Below, piece by piece: positions 34,253 to 41,980 of a DNA stretch of 41,980 bases. The notes beneath the pieces were generated by a model. That model did not search any database. It worked only from the letters and a program-made list of their open reading frames with translations, and was not told where the DNA came from. The stretch is from an uncultured bacterium (GTDB taxonomy: Bacteria; Bacteroidota; Bacteroidia; Chitinophagales; Chitinophagaceae): assembly GCA_903834825.1 (NCBI GenBank), contig CAILKQ010000033.1:1-41980 (forward strand), read 5' to 3'. A program made the translations under genes and the position numbers. The number at the start of each line of letters is the position of its first letter. Positions within the stretch are counted from its first letter, which is position 1.

Positions 34253-36808
34253 ATGATCAATTCACCTAAGCATTCCATGTACAATAAACGGCTCTTCTGG
34301 GTAGGCTTGTCTTTGTCATCTATTTGCATTTTTGCAGTGTTCAATACCATACAGATTGCAGGATCAGGGTTAGATCTAACCGGGTCCCTGGCATGGAGGT
34401 TGCTTGGTCGTCTGCATCCGATTGCTGTTCATTTACCCATTGGAGTAATTCTTTTTGCCGCGTTTCTGGAAATATTGATCATTTTCAAAAAGCATGCCGC
34501 ATACCGGCAGGCCATTCAATTGAGTTTGTTGATTGGCCTTGTTGCAGGGGTATTTTCAGCAATTTCTGGTTTGATGTTGTCTGCAGAAGGTGACCATGCC
34601 AGTTTGTTGTTGCTCAGGCACCAATGGGTGGCCATGGGTGTTTTATGTTTGAGTGGTTTGGCCTGGTTTAAACATGCAGAACTATTGGGAAACCCAACAA
34701 AACGGAGCCTTGCAGGATTCCGTATCCTCCTATTTGGCAATGTTTTGCTGCTGTTGCTGGCCACCTATTTTGGAGCATCCCTGACCCATGGAACAAATTA
34801 TTGGTCAAGCGAAGTTTCAAAAAAAACAACCAAAACCTTGTTGACGAAAAAAACCACTTCTCTGGCTCAAGAACCGGAACCTGAGCTTGAACCAGATCCA
34901 GTATTCGTTCTTGAAAATGAACAGTTATTTACCAACATTGAAACACCCTCCATGGAGGACCAGGCAGACCTGCAGCTACAGGTAAGGACCATCCTTGCAC
35001 ACAACTGCTATGACTGCCATGGACCGAAAAAGGTAAAGGGAGATCTCCGCTTGGATCATATAGACCTGATCATGAAAGGAGGCGAGAGTGGTCCTGTTGT
35101 TGTTCCTGGCAATGCCAATGCCAGTGAGATGTACAAGCGGATCAGCTTGCCTGAGGGCCATGAAGACATCATGCCTTCAAAAGGCAAGAAACTCACTGAA
35201 CAGGAAATCAGGGTTATTGCCCTGTGGATCAATACAGGTGCCAACTGGCCAGACAGTCAGCAGGTAAAAAAAGCATTCAGGAATGCAGCCCTTGCGCCAA
35301 GAAATCCTGTATTGCCTCTTGATGCTGCAGCATATGGCAATCCCATTGATAAATGGACGAACAGTTACCTCAAGGCAAAGAAATTATCCTGGCCCAGCCA
35401 GACCGATGACCGTACTTTTATCCGAAGGGTTTATCTGGATTTGATTGGATTACTGCCAACACCCAAAGAGATGGAAAACTTTTTGTCGGATAAAAAAACT
35501 GACAAAAGGGAGCAATTGGTAAGACAGCTGCTTGACCGGGAGGATGACTATGCTGCCCATTGGTTGAGTTTCTGGAATGATGCCTTGCGCAATGATTATA
35601 CAGGTACCGGATACATCACGGGGGGAAGGTTTAACATCACCAATTGGCTGTATGCTGCTATCAAAACAAATAAACCCTTTCCTCAGTTTGTAAAAGAATT
35701 GGTCAACCCCGAAAAGGAGTCCAAAGGCTTTATTGAAGGCATCAAGTGGAGGGGAGAAATCAATGCCAGTCAGCGCACCGAGATGCAGGCAGCGCAGAAT
35801 GTTGCACAGGTATTTTTAGGGTTGAACCTTAAATGTGCATCCTGCCATAACAGCTTCATCAGCGATTGGAAGCTGACCGATGCCTATGGATTTGCCAATA
35901 TTTTTGCAGACAGTTCACTGGAGATCAACCGTTGCGACAAGCCCACTGGAAAATTTACCCGCCCGCAGATGTTGTGGAAAGATTTGGGCAAGATCGACAG
36001 CATGGAATCAAGGAAAGTGAAAATGGCGCAGTTGGCCGAAATCATGGTCAAGCCTGAAAATGGAAGGTTGTACCGCACCATCGTCAACCGCATTTGGAAG
36101 CAAATGTTGGGCAGGGGTTTGGTTGAGCCTGCAGACCAGATGGACAACCAGCCTTGGAGCCAAGACTTGTTGGATTGGATGGCATTTGATTTTCAAAAAA
36201 AAGGTGGCGATATCAAATCCTTGATCTATTCAATTGCCACCTCAAAAACATACCAGACGAAATCCGTTGGCCTGAAAGACCCTAATGATATTGTATTACA
36301 AAATTATTCGTTCAGGGGCTCTCTTAGAAAACGCATTACTGCAGAGCAATTTTCTGATATTGTTGGCGCCATCATTGATCCAATTTTTCCTGATTCTATC
36401 ATGAAATTCAAGCCAAAATATTCACCATCCTTTGTTCCTCCTGGTGGTTATTTTGCCCGGGCTGCCTTTGTAGCCAACAATTCATTCCTGATTGCCCTTG
36501 GAAGACCCAACAGGGAAAATGTTACCACCGGACGAGAGTCTCAGGCCAACCTGCTTCAGGCCCTGGAACTGACCAATGGGGAACGGTTCAATGCCATGTT
36601 AAAACGTGGAGCAATCAAGTGGCAAAGCCGCTACCCTGATGGCGATTCAATGCTCTCTGCTTTTTATTCGCTCTCATTAGGGCGCAAGCCCAACAGCAGG
36701 GAAAAGGCTGTGGCCATGAAAATCTTGGGCAATGCACCTTCTCCAGAGGACATCCAGGATTTTTTCTGGGCAGCTTTGTTGTTGCCAGAAATTCAGATCA
36801 TCGATTAA
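34253..36808 (+). CDS. Membrane-anchored PSCyt1 / DUF1549 / DUF1553 cytochrome protein
   Basis: The 851-residue protein opens with about 4 membrane helices in a DUF2231-like region (LHPIAVHLPIGVILFAAFLEI). A c-type heme-binding domain follows, with NCYDCHGPKKVKGDL (Cys252 and Cys255, His256) as in planctomycete cytochrome 1. The DUF1549 domain begins near FIRRVYLDLIGLLPTPKEM and includes a second CxxCH (CASCH, 528-532); DUF1553 has RTIVNRIWKQMLGRGLVEP and a late GRESQANLLQALELTNG. The family is best known in Planctomycetes, usually next to DUF1501. A second ATG at residue 9 (34277) is an alternative start. It is divergent from the nine-gene operon and 17 nt before the DUF1501 gene. Confidence 0.9.
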   Translation: MINSPKHSMYNKRLFWVGLSLSSICIFAVFNTIQIAGSGLDLTGSLAWRLLGRLHPIAVHLPIGVILFAAFLEILIIFKKHAAYRQAIQLSLLIGLVAGVFSAISGLMLSAEGDHASLLLLRHQWVAMGVLCLSGLAWFKHAELLGNPTKRSLAGFRILLFGNVLLLLLATYFGASLTHGTNYWSSEVSKKTTKTLLTKKTTSLAQEPEPELEPDPVFVLENEQLFTNIETPSMEDQADLQLQVRTILAHNCYDCHGPKKVKGDLRLDHIDLIMKGGESGPVVVPGNANASEMYKRISLPEGHEDIMPSKGKKLTEQEIRVIALWINTGANWPDSQQVKKAFRNAALAPRNPVLPLDAAAYGNPIDKWTNSYLKAKKLSWPSQTDDRTFIRRVYLDLIGLLPTPKEMENFLSDKKTDKREQLVRQLLDREDDYAAHWLSFWNDALRNDYTGTGYITGGRFNITNWLYAAIKTNKPFPQFVKELVNPEKESKGFIEGIKWRGEINASQRTEMQAAQNVAQVFLGLNLKCASCHNSFISDWKLTDAYGFANIFADSSLEINRCDKPTGKFTRPQMLWKDLGKIDSMESRKVKMAQLAEIMVKPENGRLYRTIVNRIWKQMLGRGLVEPADQMDNQPWSQDLLDWMAFDFQKKGGDIKSLIYSIATSKTYQTKSVGLKDPNDIVLQNYSFRGSLRKRITAEQFSDIVGAIIDPIFPDSIMKFKPKYSPSFVPPGGYFARAAFVANNSFLIALGRPNRENVTTGRESQANLLQALELTNGERFNAMLKRGAIKWQSRYPDGDSMLSAFYSLSLGRKPNSREKAVAMKILGNAPSPEDIQDFFWAALLLPEIQIID

Positions 36809-36825
36809 TCTTAACTTCACTTTCC

Positions 36826-38250
36826 ATGAGCAAATTCTCGGATAGAAGGAAATTTTTAAAGACCACCAGCGCTGCAACAATCGCAGCCCTGGGCGCAACC
36901 ATGCCCTTGTCCGGTCTCTTGAGCAGCATGAAGCCTTTCGGCAAACAGTCATCAGCCGATACGGTCATCTTGCTTTGGATGGGCGGTGGCATGGCCCACA
37001 CGGAAACATTTGACCCCAAGCGGTTCACTGCATACTCAAAAGGGATTAAATCCAATGATGTACTTAGCACGTTCCCATCTGTGCCTACTGTCTTGGATGG
37101 GGTTCATTTTTCTGAAGGATTGGAGTCTGTCGGAAGCATCATGGATAGGGGAACCGTCATACGTTCTTATGTGGCAGCAGACATGGGTCATATTCTTCAT
37201 TCCCGTCATCAATACCATTGGCATACCTGTTACAGGCCTCCACAATCTGTATCAGCTCCTCATATTGGATCTTGGGTTGCCAGGGAGTTGGGGCCCATCA
37301 ACTCCGCCATTCCAGCTTTCATTGATATCGGACAGCGCTTTACTGTCGGAGAAGGAGAAGAATTAAAGGCTTTTCATACAGCGGGTTTTTTGGGGAATGA
37401 ATTTGGACCTTTCATGATTCCAGATCCAACAGCAGGATTGGAATCGGTTCGTCCGCCCGTTGGCATGTCTGAATCCCGGTTTGAGAAAAGGAATCAATTG
37501 TACAAAGAATTGATGAACCAAGGGGCCATGGGCGAGTATGGATCTGATTATCACAAGGAATCCATGAAGCGCTCCATGGAACAGGCATATCGCCTGCTGA
37601 AATCTCCAGAGGCCGCAGCTTTTGACCTGAACAAGGAGCCCAAGTCCAGCTATGATATCTACAATACGGGAAAATTTGGGTTGGGTTGCTTGATGGCCAA
37701 ACGGCTTACGCAAAAAGGGGCAAGGTTCATCAGTGTAACAACAGAATATGAGCCATTCATGAACTGGGATACCCACGAAAATGGTCATACACGCTTGGCT
37801 GACATGAAAAAGAGGATTGATGCCCCCATCGCTCAACTCGTCAAAGACCTGGAGCAGTCAGGACATCTCGACAGGACCATGATTATACTGGCAACTGAGT
37901 TCAGCAGGGACATGATGGTCGAAGGCAGGCCTGAGTTGAAAGTGCAGGAGCAAGTGAAGCAACCCGATATCATCAATGACATGAAGTTCTACGGTATGCA
38001 CCGTCATTTTACCGATGGATGCTCCATGCTCATGTTTGGTGGAGGCATCAAAAAAGGCAATGTATTTGGCCAGACAGCTGATGAAAGGCCCTGCAAGTCC
38101 ATCAAAGATCCCATTGTTATTGATCAGGTTCACCAGTCCATTTATCATGCACTGGGTATTCACCCTGAGACCAATTATGTGGTAGAGGGAAGGCCTTTTT
38201 ATACCACGCCTGACGGTAAGGGCAAAGCTGTAAAGGAATTGTTTGGCTGA
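36826..38250 (+). CDS. DUF1501 domain-containing protein with Tat signal
   Basis: The 474-residue protein begins with a twin-arginine signal (DRRKFLKTTSAATIAALG), so it is exported folded. The body matches DUF1501: DTVILLWMGGGMAHTETFDPK, then the HSRHQYHWHTCY region, WDTHENGHTRLADMKKRID, and DRTMIILATEFSRDMM, a fold related to alkaline phosphatase/sulfatase. It is paired with the DUF1549/DUF1553 gene (17 nt gap), an association common in Planctomycetes and Verrucomicrobia. Its biochemical role is not established; the placement suggests it works with the cytochrome protein on a sugar substrate. A tRNA gene follows. Confidence 0.92.
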   Translation: MSKFSDRRKFLKTTSAATIAALGATMPLSGLLSSMKPFGKQSSADTVILLWMGGGMAHTETFDPKRFTAYSKGIKSNDVLSTFPSVPTVLDGVHFSEGLESVGSIMDRGTVIRSYVAADMGHILHSRHQYHWHTCYRPPQSVSAPHIGSWVARELGPINSAIPAFIDIGQRFTVGEGEELKAFHTAGFLGNEFGPFMIPDPTAGLESVRPPVGMSESRFEKRNQLYKELMNQGAMGEYGSDYHKESMKRSMEQAYRLLKSPEAAAFDLNKEPKSSYDIYNTGKFGLGCLMAKRLTQKGARFISVTTEYEPFMNWDTHENGHTRLADMKKRIDAPIAQLVKDLEQSGHLDRTMIILATEFSRDMMVEGRPELKVQEQVKQPDIINDMKFYGMHRHFTDGCSMLMFGGGIKKGNVFGQTADERPCKSIKDPIVIDQVHQSIYHALGIHPETNYVVEGRPFYTTPDGKGKAVKELFG

Positions 38251-38306
38251 TTCAGATGCATGGAAATTCAGGGTGCTGTCCCGAATGATGATACCGGATT
38301 TTCCCT

Positions 38307-38314
38307 TAACTTTG
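38307..38314 (+). promoter_or_regulatory. -7 element of the tRNA-Val(GAC) promoter
   Basis: TAACTTTG matches TAnnTTTG exactly and ends 10 nt before the tRNA, the same spacing as for tRNA-Val(TAC). The -33 box is weak. Confidence 0.65.
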
Positions 38315-38324
38315 CCACCCGTCA

Positions 38325-38402
38325 GGAACATTAGCTCAGTTGGTTTAGAGCATTACTTTGACAGAGTAGGGGTCACTGGTTCGAGCCCAGTATGTTCCAC
38401 CA
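38325..38402 (+). tRNA. tRNA-Val(GAC)
   Basis: Acceptor GGAACAT pairs with ATGTTCC. The anticodon loop TTGACAG gives anticodon GAC (valine), the D-arm TAGCTCAGTTGG and T-loop TTCGAGC are regular, the discriminator is A, and CCA is encoded in the DNA, unlike the first tRNA-Val of this window. Confidence 0.95.
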
Positions 38403-38405
38403 CTT

Positions 38406-38413
38406 TACCTTTG
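38406..38413 (+). promoter_or_regulatory. -7 element in front of clpS
   Basis: TACCTTTG fits TAnnTTTG. It begins 3 nt after the tRNA CCA end and its end is 16 nt before the clpS ATG, so clpS may have its own promoter or also be read from the tRNA promoter. Confidence 0.55.
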
Positions 38414-38429
38414 AAACGGCACCCGCAGC

Positions 38430-38717
38430 ATGTCATCCAATCCCAGTTATAAGGAACAATTTGAAACCGAAGTGCTTGACAGCACTGGTTATGCATTGAT
38501 TGTATGGAATGACGAAGTGAATACTTTTGACCATGTTATCAAAACCTTGATGGAAGTGTGCAATCACGAACGTGAGCAGGCCGAACAATGTGCCATGTTC
38601 ATCCACTACAAAGGGAAATATGGTGTGAAACACGGCTCCTACGAAGAATTGAAACCCATGTGCGAAGCCATTACCGACAGGGGCATTGGTGCTACAGTGG
38701 AGGAGTTGAAGGGATAG
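38430..38717 (+). CDS. clpS: ATP-dependent Clp protease adaptor ClpS
   Basis: ClpS binds the N-domain of ClpA-type (or ClpC-type) ATPases and delivers N-end-rule substrates to ClpP in the cytoplasm. The 95-residue protein has the ClpS core: YALIVWNDEVNTFDHVIKTLMEVC with the conserved Asn-Asp of the N-degron pocket, then QAEQCAMFIHYKGKYGVKHGSYEELKPM. Length and order are normal. It is preceded by tRNA-Val(GAC). The exonuclease gene points towards it, with a 7-nt gap and no clear terminator, so some antisense read-through is possible. Confidence 0.95.
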   Translation: MSSNPSYKEQFETEVLDSTGYALIVWNDEVNTFDHVIKTLMEVCNHEREQAEQCAMFIHYKGKYGVKHGSYEELKPMCEAITDRGIGATVEELKG

Positions 38718-38724
38718 CTTTTCT

Positions 38725-40107
38725 TTAATTCAATTTTTCTTTGAATTGCACACTCATTGCTGGATGCAGGACTGCTTGGTTCATGACCAAAGACCGGATG
38801 AATTCATTGGAGGCTGCAGGTTCCAGCAATTTTAACAGCTTATCTTTCTTTAGTTTCAGTGCTTCTTTTGGAACATATCCCAATGCAAGAAAATCGTTTC
38901 TCCCAATCATGATGCAAGTCAATTCAGTGTTTTCCCTTCCCTCACCAAATACGGCAAGTGTAGGGGAGTAATGGATCATTTCACTGATGGCAGATTTAAC
39001 CTTGGTGTTGTAAGAAGTAATATCTTCTGTATGTTCACAAATGCCTTCACAAAATGTTTGTTCAACCCCCACACAGGCTACCTGCTCTTTTTGCAGAAAA
39101 CACATTTTGGGGCAAAGCTTGTGTTCTCTGGCAAGTTTGTTCAGCAGCCTTTGGCCATCAACCTGCAGGGGAAATGATGTATGCGGTTGTAAGTTTTTTT
39201 TCTTCTTGACAATTCCCAGCCGGATAATTCCTTTCATGTCTTCGTAACTGCAGATTCCAAAACGGTTTTCAGGTTTTTTCTGTGACCTGTTGAAAGCCGG
39301 CCATAATCTTTTGATTTCAATGCTTTCGAAAACACCCATCATCAGTTCATTCCCACATTCCCGAAAACTGATCTTGCTGACCATCCTGATGAGATCTTGT
39401 TTTTTCTTGCTTACGTCATTGTTTGAAAAATGACTGGTGACCCGCTTTTTCAAGCGTTTTGCTTTTCCAACGTAAATGATTTTTCCTTTGTTATCGTGAA
39501 AATAATATACACCCGGAGTGTTGGGCATGCTTTCAAGATCACTGCTGGAAAGATTCATGGGCAGGTAACTGTCGCCACTTCCTTTCCTGAGCATATTTTC
39601 AATATGGTTCTGTTTGTCATGCTCGAGCAGTTTGTGAAAAAGGATGGTTGTTGCCTCTGCATCTCCCATGGCCCGGTGCCTGTCTTCTATGCGGATATCG
39701 AGCGAACGGCAAAGGTTACCTAAGCTATAACTCAGGTGGCCTTCAAATATTTTTCTGCTCAACCTTACAGTACACAGCTTCCTGGACTGCAATTTGAATC
39801 CATGCTGTGAAAGCTGGTGTGCAACAAACGAAAAATCAAAGTTTACGTTGTGGGCAACGAAAATCTTGTCTTGCAGCAGCTCGTATATGTCTTTTGCAAC
39901 CTTGCCAAACACGGGAGCCTTGCTAACCATACCATCAGTGATTCCTGTGAGTTTTTCAATGAAAATGGGAATGGGTTGCATAGGGTTCACCAAGGTGGTG
40001 TACTTGTGCATAATGTTCTTCCCATCGCTGATAAGGATTGCAATCTCAGTGATGCTTCCTGTTCCTGCGTTGCCTCCTGTTGTTTCTATGTCTACAATTG
40101 CGTACAT
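38725..40107 (-). CDS. DnaQ-like 3'-5' exonuclease fused to a GIY-YIG nuclease domain
   Basis: The track start at 40140 is a TTG; the ATG at 40107 (MYAIVDIETTGG) gives 460 residues. The N-terminal part is a DEDDh exonuclease: IVDIETTGG (first acidic pair), HNVNFDFSF (second Asp), and HRAMGDAEATT (His and final Asp). At about 200-290 lies a UvrC-like GIY-YIG domain, NTPGVYYFHDNKGKIIYVGKAKRLKKRV, with the conserved Tyr and Arg. The Cys-rich region KLCPKMCFLQKEQVACVG follows. This architecture is known from bacterial DNA-repair proteins sometimes labelled DNA polymerase III epsilon-like or Cho-like. It probably acts in DNA repair. Confidence 0.9.
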   Translation of the reverse strand: MYAIVDIETTGGNAGTGSITEIAILISDGKNIMHKYTTLVNPMQPIPIFIEKLTGITDGMVSKAPVFGKVAKDIYELLQDKIFVAHNVNFDFSFVAHQLSQHGFKLQSRKLCTVRLSRKIFEGHLSYSLGNLCRSLDIRIEDRHRAMGDAEATTILFHKLLEHDKQNHIENMLRKGSGDSYLPMNLSSSDLESMPNTPGVYYFHDNKGKIIYVGKAKRLKKRVTSHFSNNDVSKKKQDLIRMVSKISFRECGNELMMGVFESIEIKRLWPAFNRSQKKPENRFGICSYEDMKGIIRLGIVKKKKNLQPHTSFPLQVDGQRLLNKLAREHKLCPKMCFLQKEQVACVGVEQTFCEGICEHTEDITSYNTKVKSAISEMIHYSPTLAVFGEGRENTELTCIMIGRNDFLALGYVPKEALKLKKDKLLKLLEPAASNEFIRSLVMNQAVLHPAMSVQFKEKLN

Positions 40108-40227
40108 GCCTTGCCCACGAATATTTTTCGAAATTAACAAGATAATTCCGAAGGCTCAGCTGAATTTCAAACAACAATCACCCTTGGAGGACATGCAAAT
40201 CAGGAAGGTTTTTTAAAATTTTAACAT

Positions 40228-40235
40228 TATATTTG
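40228..40235 (+). promoter_or_regulatory. -7 element before the small membrane-protein ORF
   Basis: TATATTTG is identical to the tRNA-Val(TAC) -7 element. It lies 56 nt before the ATG at 40292. The -33 region has only a T-run. Confidence 0.5.
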
Positions 40236-40291
40236 GGAAAAGTGGTAACTTGATGTTGTGTGTTTTCGTCAAATAAAGGGTATCACTTTCC

Positions 40292-40441
40292 ATGATACAG
40301 CAATTTCAATTGAAATCACCAATGAAAAAGAAAATCATGAACATCTTCTCATCCAGTCCTGGTGGCAGCAGCTTAAAAATATTTTTAGTGGTGCTGGCCA
40401 TTTATGCTTTGATTGCACTGTTTACTTATCTGGTTTGGTAA
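40292..40441 (+). CDS. Small predicted single-pass membrane protein
   Basis: This 49-codon ORF is too short for the track. The protein has a basic start (a second ATG gives MKKKIMNIFSSS) and one strongly hydrophobic helix, IFLVVLAIYALIALFTYLVW, ending at the stop codon, the normal layout of small bacterial membrane proteins. It lies 56 nt after a perfect TAnnTTTG motif and is followed by a short AT-rich hairpin (40454-40470). No known family was recognised, and the second Met would give 39 residues. Without comparison to relatives it remains a candidate. The overlapping 65-residue ORF at 40258 has no such features. Confidence 0.55.
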   Translation: MIQQFQLKSPMKKKIMNIFSSSPGGSSLKIFLVVLAIYALIALFTYLVW

Positions 40442-40575
40442 ATATCACCAGATAGTAAAATCTTTTTACTGCTTCCCAGCAACGCGCTTGGTTGGTAGTA
40501 TCTTTTGTGTTGACCATGGTCGCCCTTAGCTTGGTTTTAATGCAATATCCCTCACGCAAGGTCTAACTTTCTTGT

Positions 40576-40583
40576 TACCTTTG
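40576..40583 (+). promoter_or_regulatory. -7 element of the valS promoter
   Basis: TACCTTTG fits TAnnTTTG and ends 23 nt before the valS ATG, leaving only a short leader, so no long leader-type control is likely. No clear TTG -33 box is seen. Confidence 0.6.
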
Positions 40584-40606
40584 TGGACCTTAAACGTTCG
40601 CAATTC

Positions 40607-41980
40607 ATGGACATCTCCAAAACATTTGATTTTAGATCAGCAGAGCAAAAATGGTACCAGCACTGGCTCAACCAAAAATACTTTGAAAGTACCCCGGATG
40701 ATAGGGAACCGTATACGGTTGTTATTCCTCCACCCAATGTAACAGGTATTCTCCACATGGGGCATTGCCTGAACAATACTATTCAGGACATTCTGGTCAG
40801 GCGTGCCCGCATGATGGGCAAGAATGCCTGCTGGGTTCCTGGTACTGATCATGCATCCATTGCTACAGAAGCCAAGGTGGTGCACATGTTGCGCGAAAGG
40901 GGAATCCAAAAGTCGAGTCTCAGCCGTGAGGCATTTCTTGAATATGCTTGGGAGTGGAAGGAAAAATATGGTGGCATCATCCTGCAGCAATTGAAAAAAC
41001 TGGGATGTTCCCTCGATTGGAACAGAACCAGTTTTACCATGGATCCTGCTTATTATCAATCTGTGATCCATGTATTCAACGACCTGTACAGCAAAGGATA
41101 TATCTACCGCGGCAAACGCATGATCAACTGGGATCCGCGGGCAAAGACGGCTTTGAGTGATGAAGAGGTAATATTCAAAGAGGTGCAGGGGAAGCTTTAT
41201 TTTCTACAATACCAATTGGCTGACAAGGAAGGAAACCCCCTGCCGCTTGAAAATGGAGGAATCACCATTGCAACTGTTCGTCCCGAAACCATCCTGGGAG
41301 ATGCTGCGATTGCTGTGAATCCATCTGATGAGCGCTTTAAGCACCTGATAGGCACTGAAGCCATCGTTCCACTGATCAACAGGAGAATCCCCATCATCGG
41401 GGATGATTATGTGGCCACAGATTTTGGTTCTGGGGCATTAAAAATAACGCCTGCGCATGACATGAATGATAACCAAATCGGTATAAAGCATGGCCTTGCT
41501 GTTTATGATATCCTGAATGAAGATGGAACCATGAGCGTTGATGCCCAGCTGTACGTAGGCCTGGATCGGTTTGAGGCAAGAAAACAGATTGTTGAGGCAT
41601 TAAAATTGGCCGGACATGTTGTGAAGATTGAAGAATATACCCATCAGGTGGGCTTCTCTGAACGCACGGATGTTGTTGTGGAACCAAGGTTGTCATTGCA
41701 GTGGTGGGTAGACATGAAAAAAATATCCTCTCCAGCACTCATCGCTGTGCAGGACGGTGAGATCAATTTTCATCCTGCCAAATTCAAGAACCTCTATCGG
41801 CATTGGATGGAAAATATCAAGGATTGGTGCATTTCCCGTCAGCTTTGGTGGGGGCATCAGATCCCGGCATGGTATGATGCAGAAGGGCGTTTTATCGTTG
41901 CCATGGATGAAGCGGATGCCAAGCAAAAATTTTCAGCCACTTACGGCATAGACAATCCACAACTCAAGCAGGATGAGGAT
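40607..41980 (+). CDS. valS: Valyl-tRNA synthetase, N-terminal part (3' truncated by window edge)
   Basis: ValS attaches valine to tRNA-Val in the cytoplasm. The frame from ATG 40607 stays open to the right edge (458 codons); the track omits it because no stop is reached. The N-terminus KTFDFRSAEQKWYQHWLNQK, the class I signature region VVIPPPNVTGILHMGHCLNN (HIGH motif as HMGH) and WVPGTDHASIATEAKVV are diagnostic of ValRS, and the editing-domain stretch TVRPETILGDAAIAVNP is present. The visible part ends with LKQDED, just where the family continues into the LDTWFSS segment. Two tRNA-Val genes lie in the same window. Confidence 0.97.
   Translation, partial: MDISKTFDFRSAEQKWYQHWLNQKYFESTPDDREPYTVVIPPPNVTGILHMGHCLNNTIQDILVRRARMMGKNACWVPGTDHASIATEAKVVHMLRERGIQKSSLSREAFLEYAWEWKEKYGGIILQQLKKLGCSLDWNRTSFTMDPAYYQSVIHVFNDLYSKGYIYRGKRMINWDPRAKTALSDEEVIFKEVQGKLYFLQYQLADKEGNPLPLENGGITIATVRPETILGDAAIAVNPSDERFKHLIGTEAIVPLINRRIPIIGDDYVATDFGSGALKITPAHDMNDNQIGIKHGLAVYDILNEDGTMSVDAQLYVGLDRFEARKQIVEALKLAGHVVKIEEYTHQVGFSERTDVVVEPRLSLQWWVDMKKISSPALIAVQDGEINFHPAKFKNLYRHWMENIKDWCISRQLWWGHQIPAWYDAEGRFIVAMDEADAKQKFSATYGIDNPQLKQDED

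Noticed and set aside
34253-34276. Use of the first ATG for the DUF1549/DUF1553 protein
   Set aside because: Not firmly rejected; the ATG at 34277 is equally possible, and nothing in the sequence decides between them. The longer form is reported.
38727-38747. AATTCAA/TTGAATT hairpin between clpS and the exonuclease gene
   Set aside because: Only 7 AT-rich pairs and no T-run after it; it lies inside the exonuclease 3' end, so it is not called as a terminator.
40258-40455. 65-residue ORF from the track near the small membrane protein
   Set aside because: Another frame at the same place encodes a clear transmembrane helix after a promoter motif, while this frame lacks any feature.
40512-40521. 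Perfect palindrome GACCATGGTC upstream of valS
   Set aside because: It is short, lies upstream of the predicted promoter, and matches no known leader or operator in this phylum.
1-41980. CRISPR arrays, insertion sequences, prophage or integrase signs, rRNA
   Set aside because: No direct-repeat arrays, transposase motifs, integrase motifs or rRNA segments were seen; both tRNA genes have no attachment-site duplication nearby that I could find.

Overview
The window looks like chromosomal DNA from a member of the Bacteroidota, most probably a Chitinophagaceae-like lineage (inference). Supporting signs are the -7 promoter motif TAnnTTTG in front of tRNAs and housekeeping genes, a TonB-dependent receptor with an N-terminal carboxypeptidase-regulatory-like domain, signal peptides ending in Q after the cleavage site, an RND pump fused to its outer-membrane factor, and a DUF2911 protein. 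No phage, insertion sequence, CRISPR array or rRNA was seen.

Layout. (1) 1-6041, plus strand: a cut-off HMA-domain protein with a cysteine-rich tail, a terminator, then a heavy-metal RND pump fused to a TolC-like channel and its lipoprotein adaptor. (2) 6044-10512, minus strand: a tight five-gene operon of ATP-grasp ligase, GCS2-type carboxylate-amine ligase, class I glutamine amidotransferase, a glutathionylspermidine-synthase-like (permuted ATP-grasp-like) protein and a small cupin, with an esterase gene divergent from it. It looks like a biosynthetic unit for an uncharacterised amide- or peptide-like metabolite and is the best candidate for an undescribed system. (3) 11470-15356, minus strand: housekeeping and small genes (DUF2911, pdxJ, ahcY, GNAT, PrsW protease). 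(4) 15514-20747: a large secreted protein combining a HExxH metallopeptidase, a TolB-like propeller and a probable beta-barrel, convergent with a TonB-dependent receptor whose upstream region holds two perfect inverted repeats. (5) 20996: tRNA-Val(TAC). (6) 21114-34056, minus strand: a nine-gene sugar catabolic operon (two cytochrome-fused dehydrogenase-like proteins, DUF4432, PMI-like cupin, ThuA, two TIM-barrel isomerases/epimerases, Gfo/Idh/MocA oxidoreductase, DUF1080 hydrolase). Divergent from it, on the plus strand, lies a DUF1549/DUF1553 cytochrome protein with a Tat-exported DUF1501 protein. (7) 38325-41980: tRNA-Val(GAC), clpS, an exonuclease/GIY-YIG nuclease, a small membrane protein and the first part of valS.

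How the genes work together. Region 6 resembles gene sets typical of Planctomycetes and Verrucomicrobia. It fits oxidation of sugars to 3-keto-glycosides, with cleavage by TIM-barrel and DUF1080 enzymes and electrons passing to c-type hemes. It lacks an obvious SusC/SusD pair, transporter or regulator. Region 1 would handle metal binding and efflux. Region 2 would build an amide-bonded small molecule that the esterase may process. These assignments rest on motif reading by eye; no database search was run.
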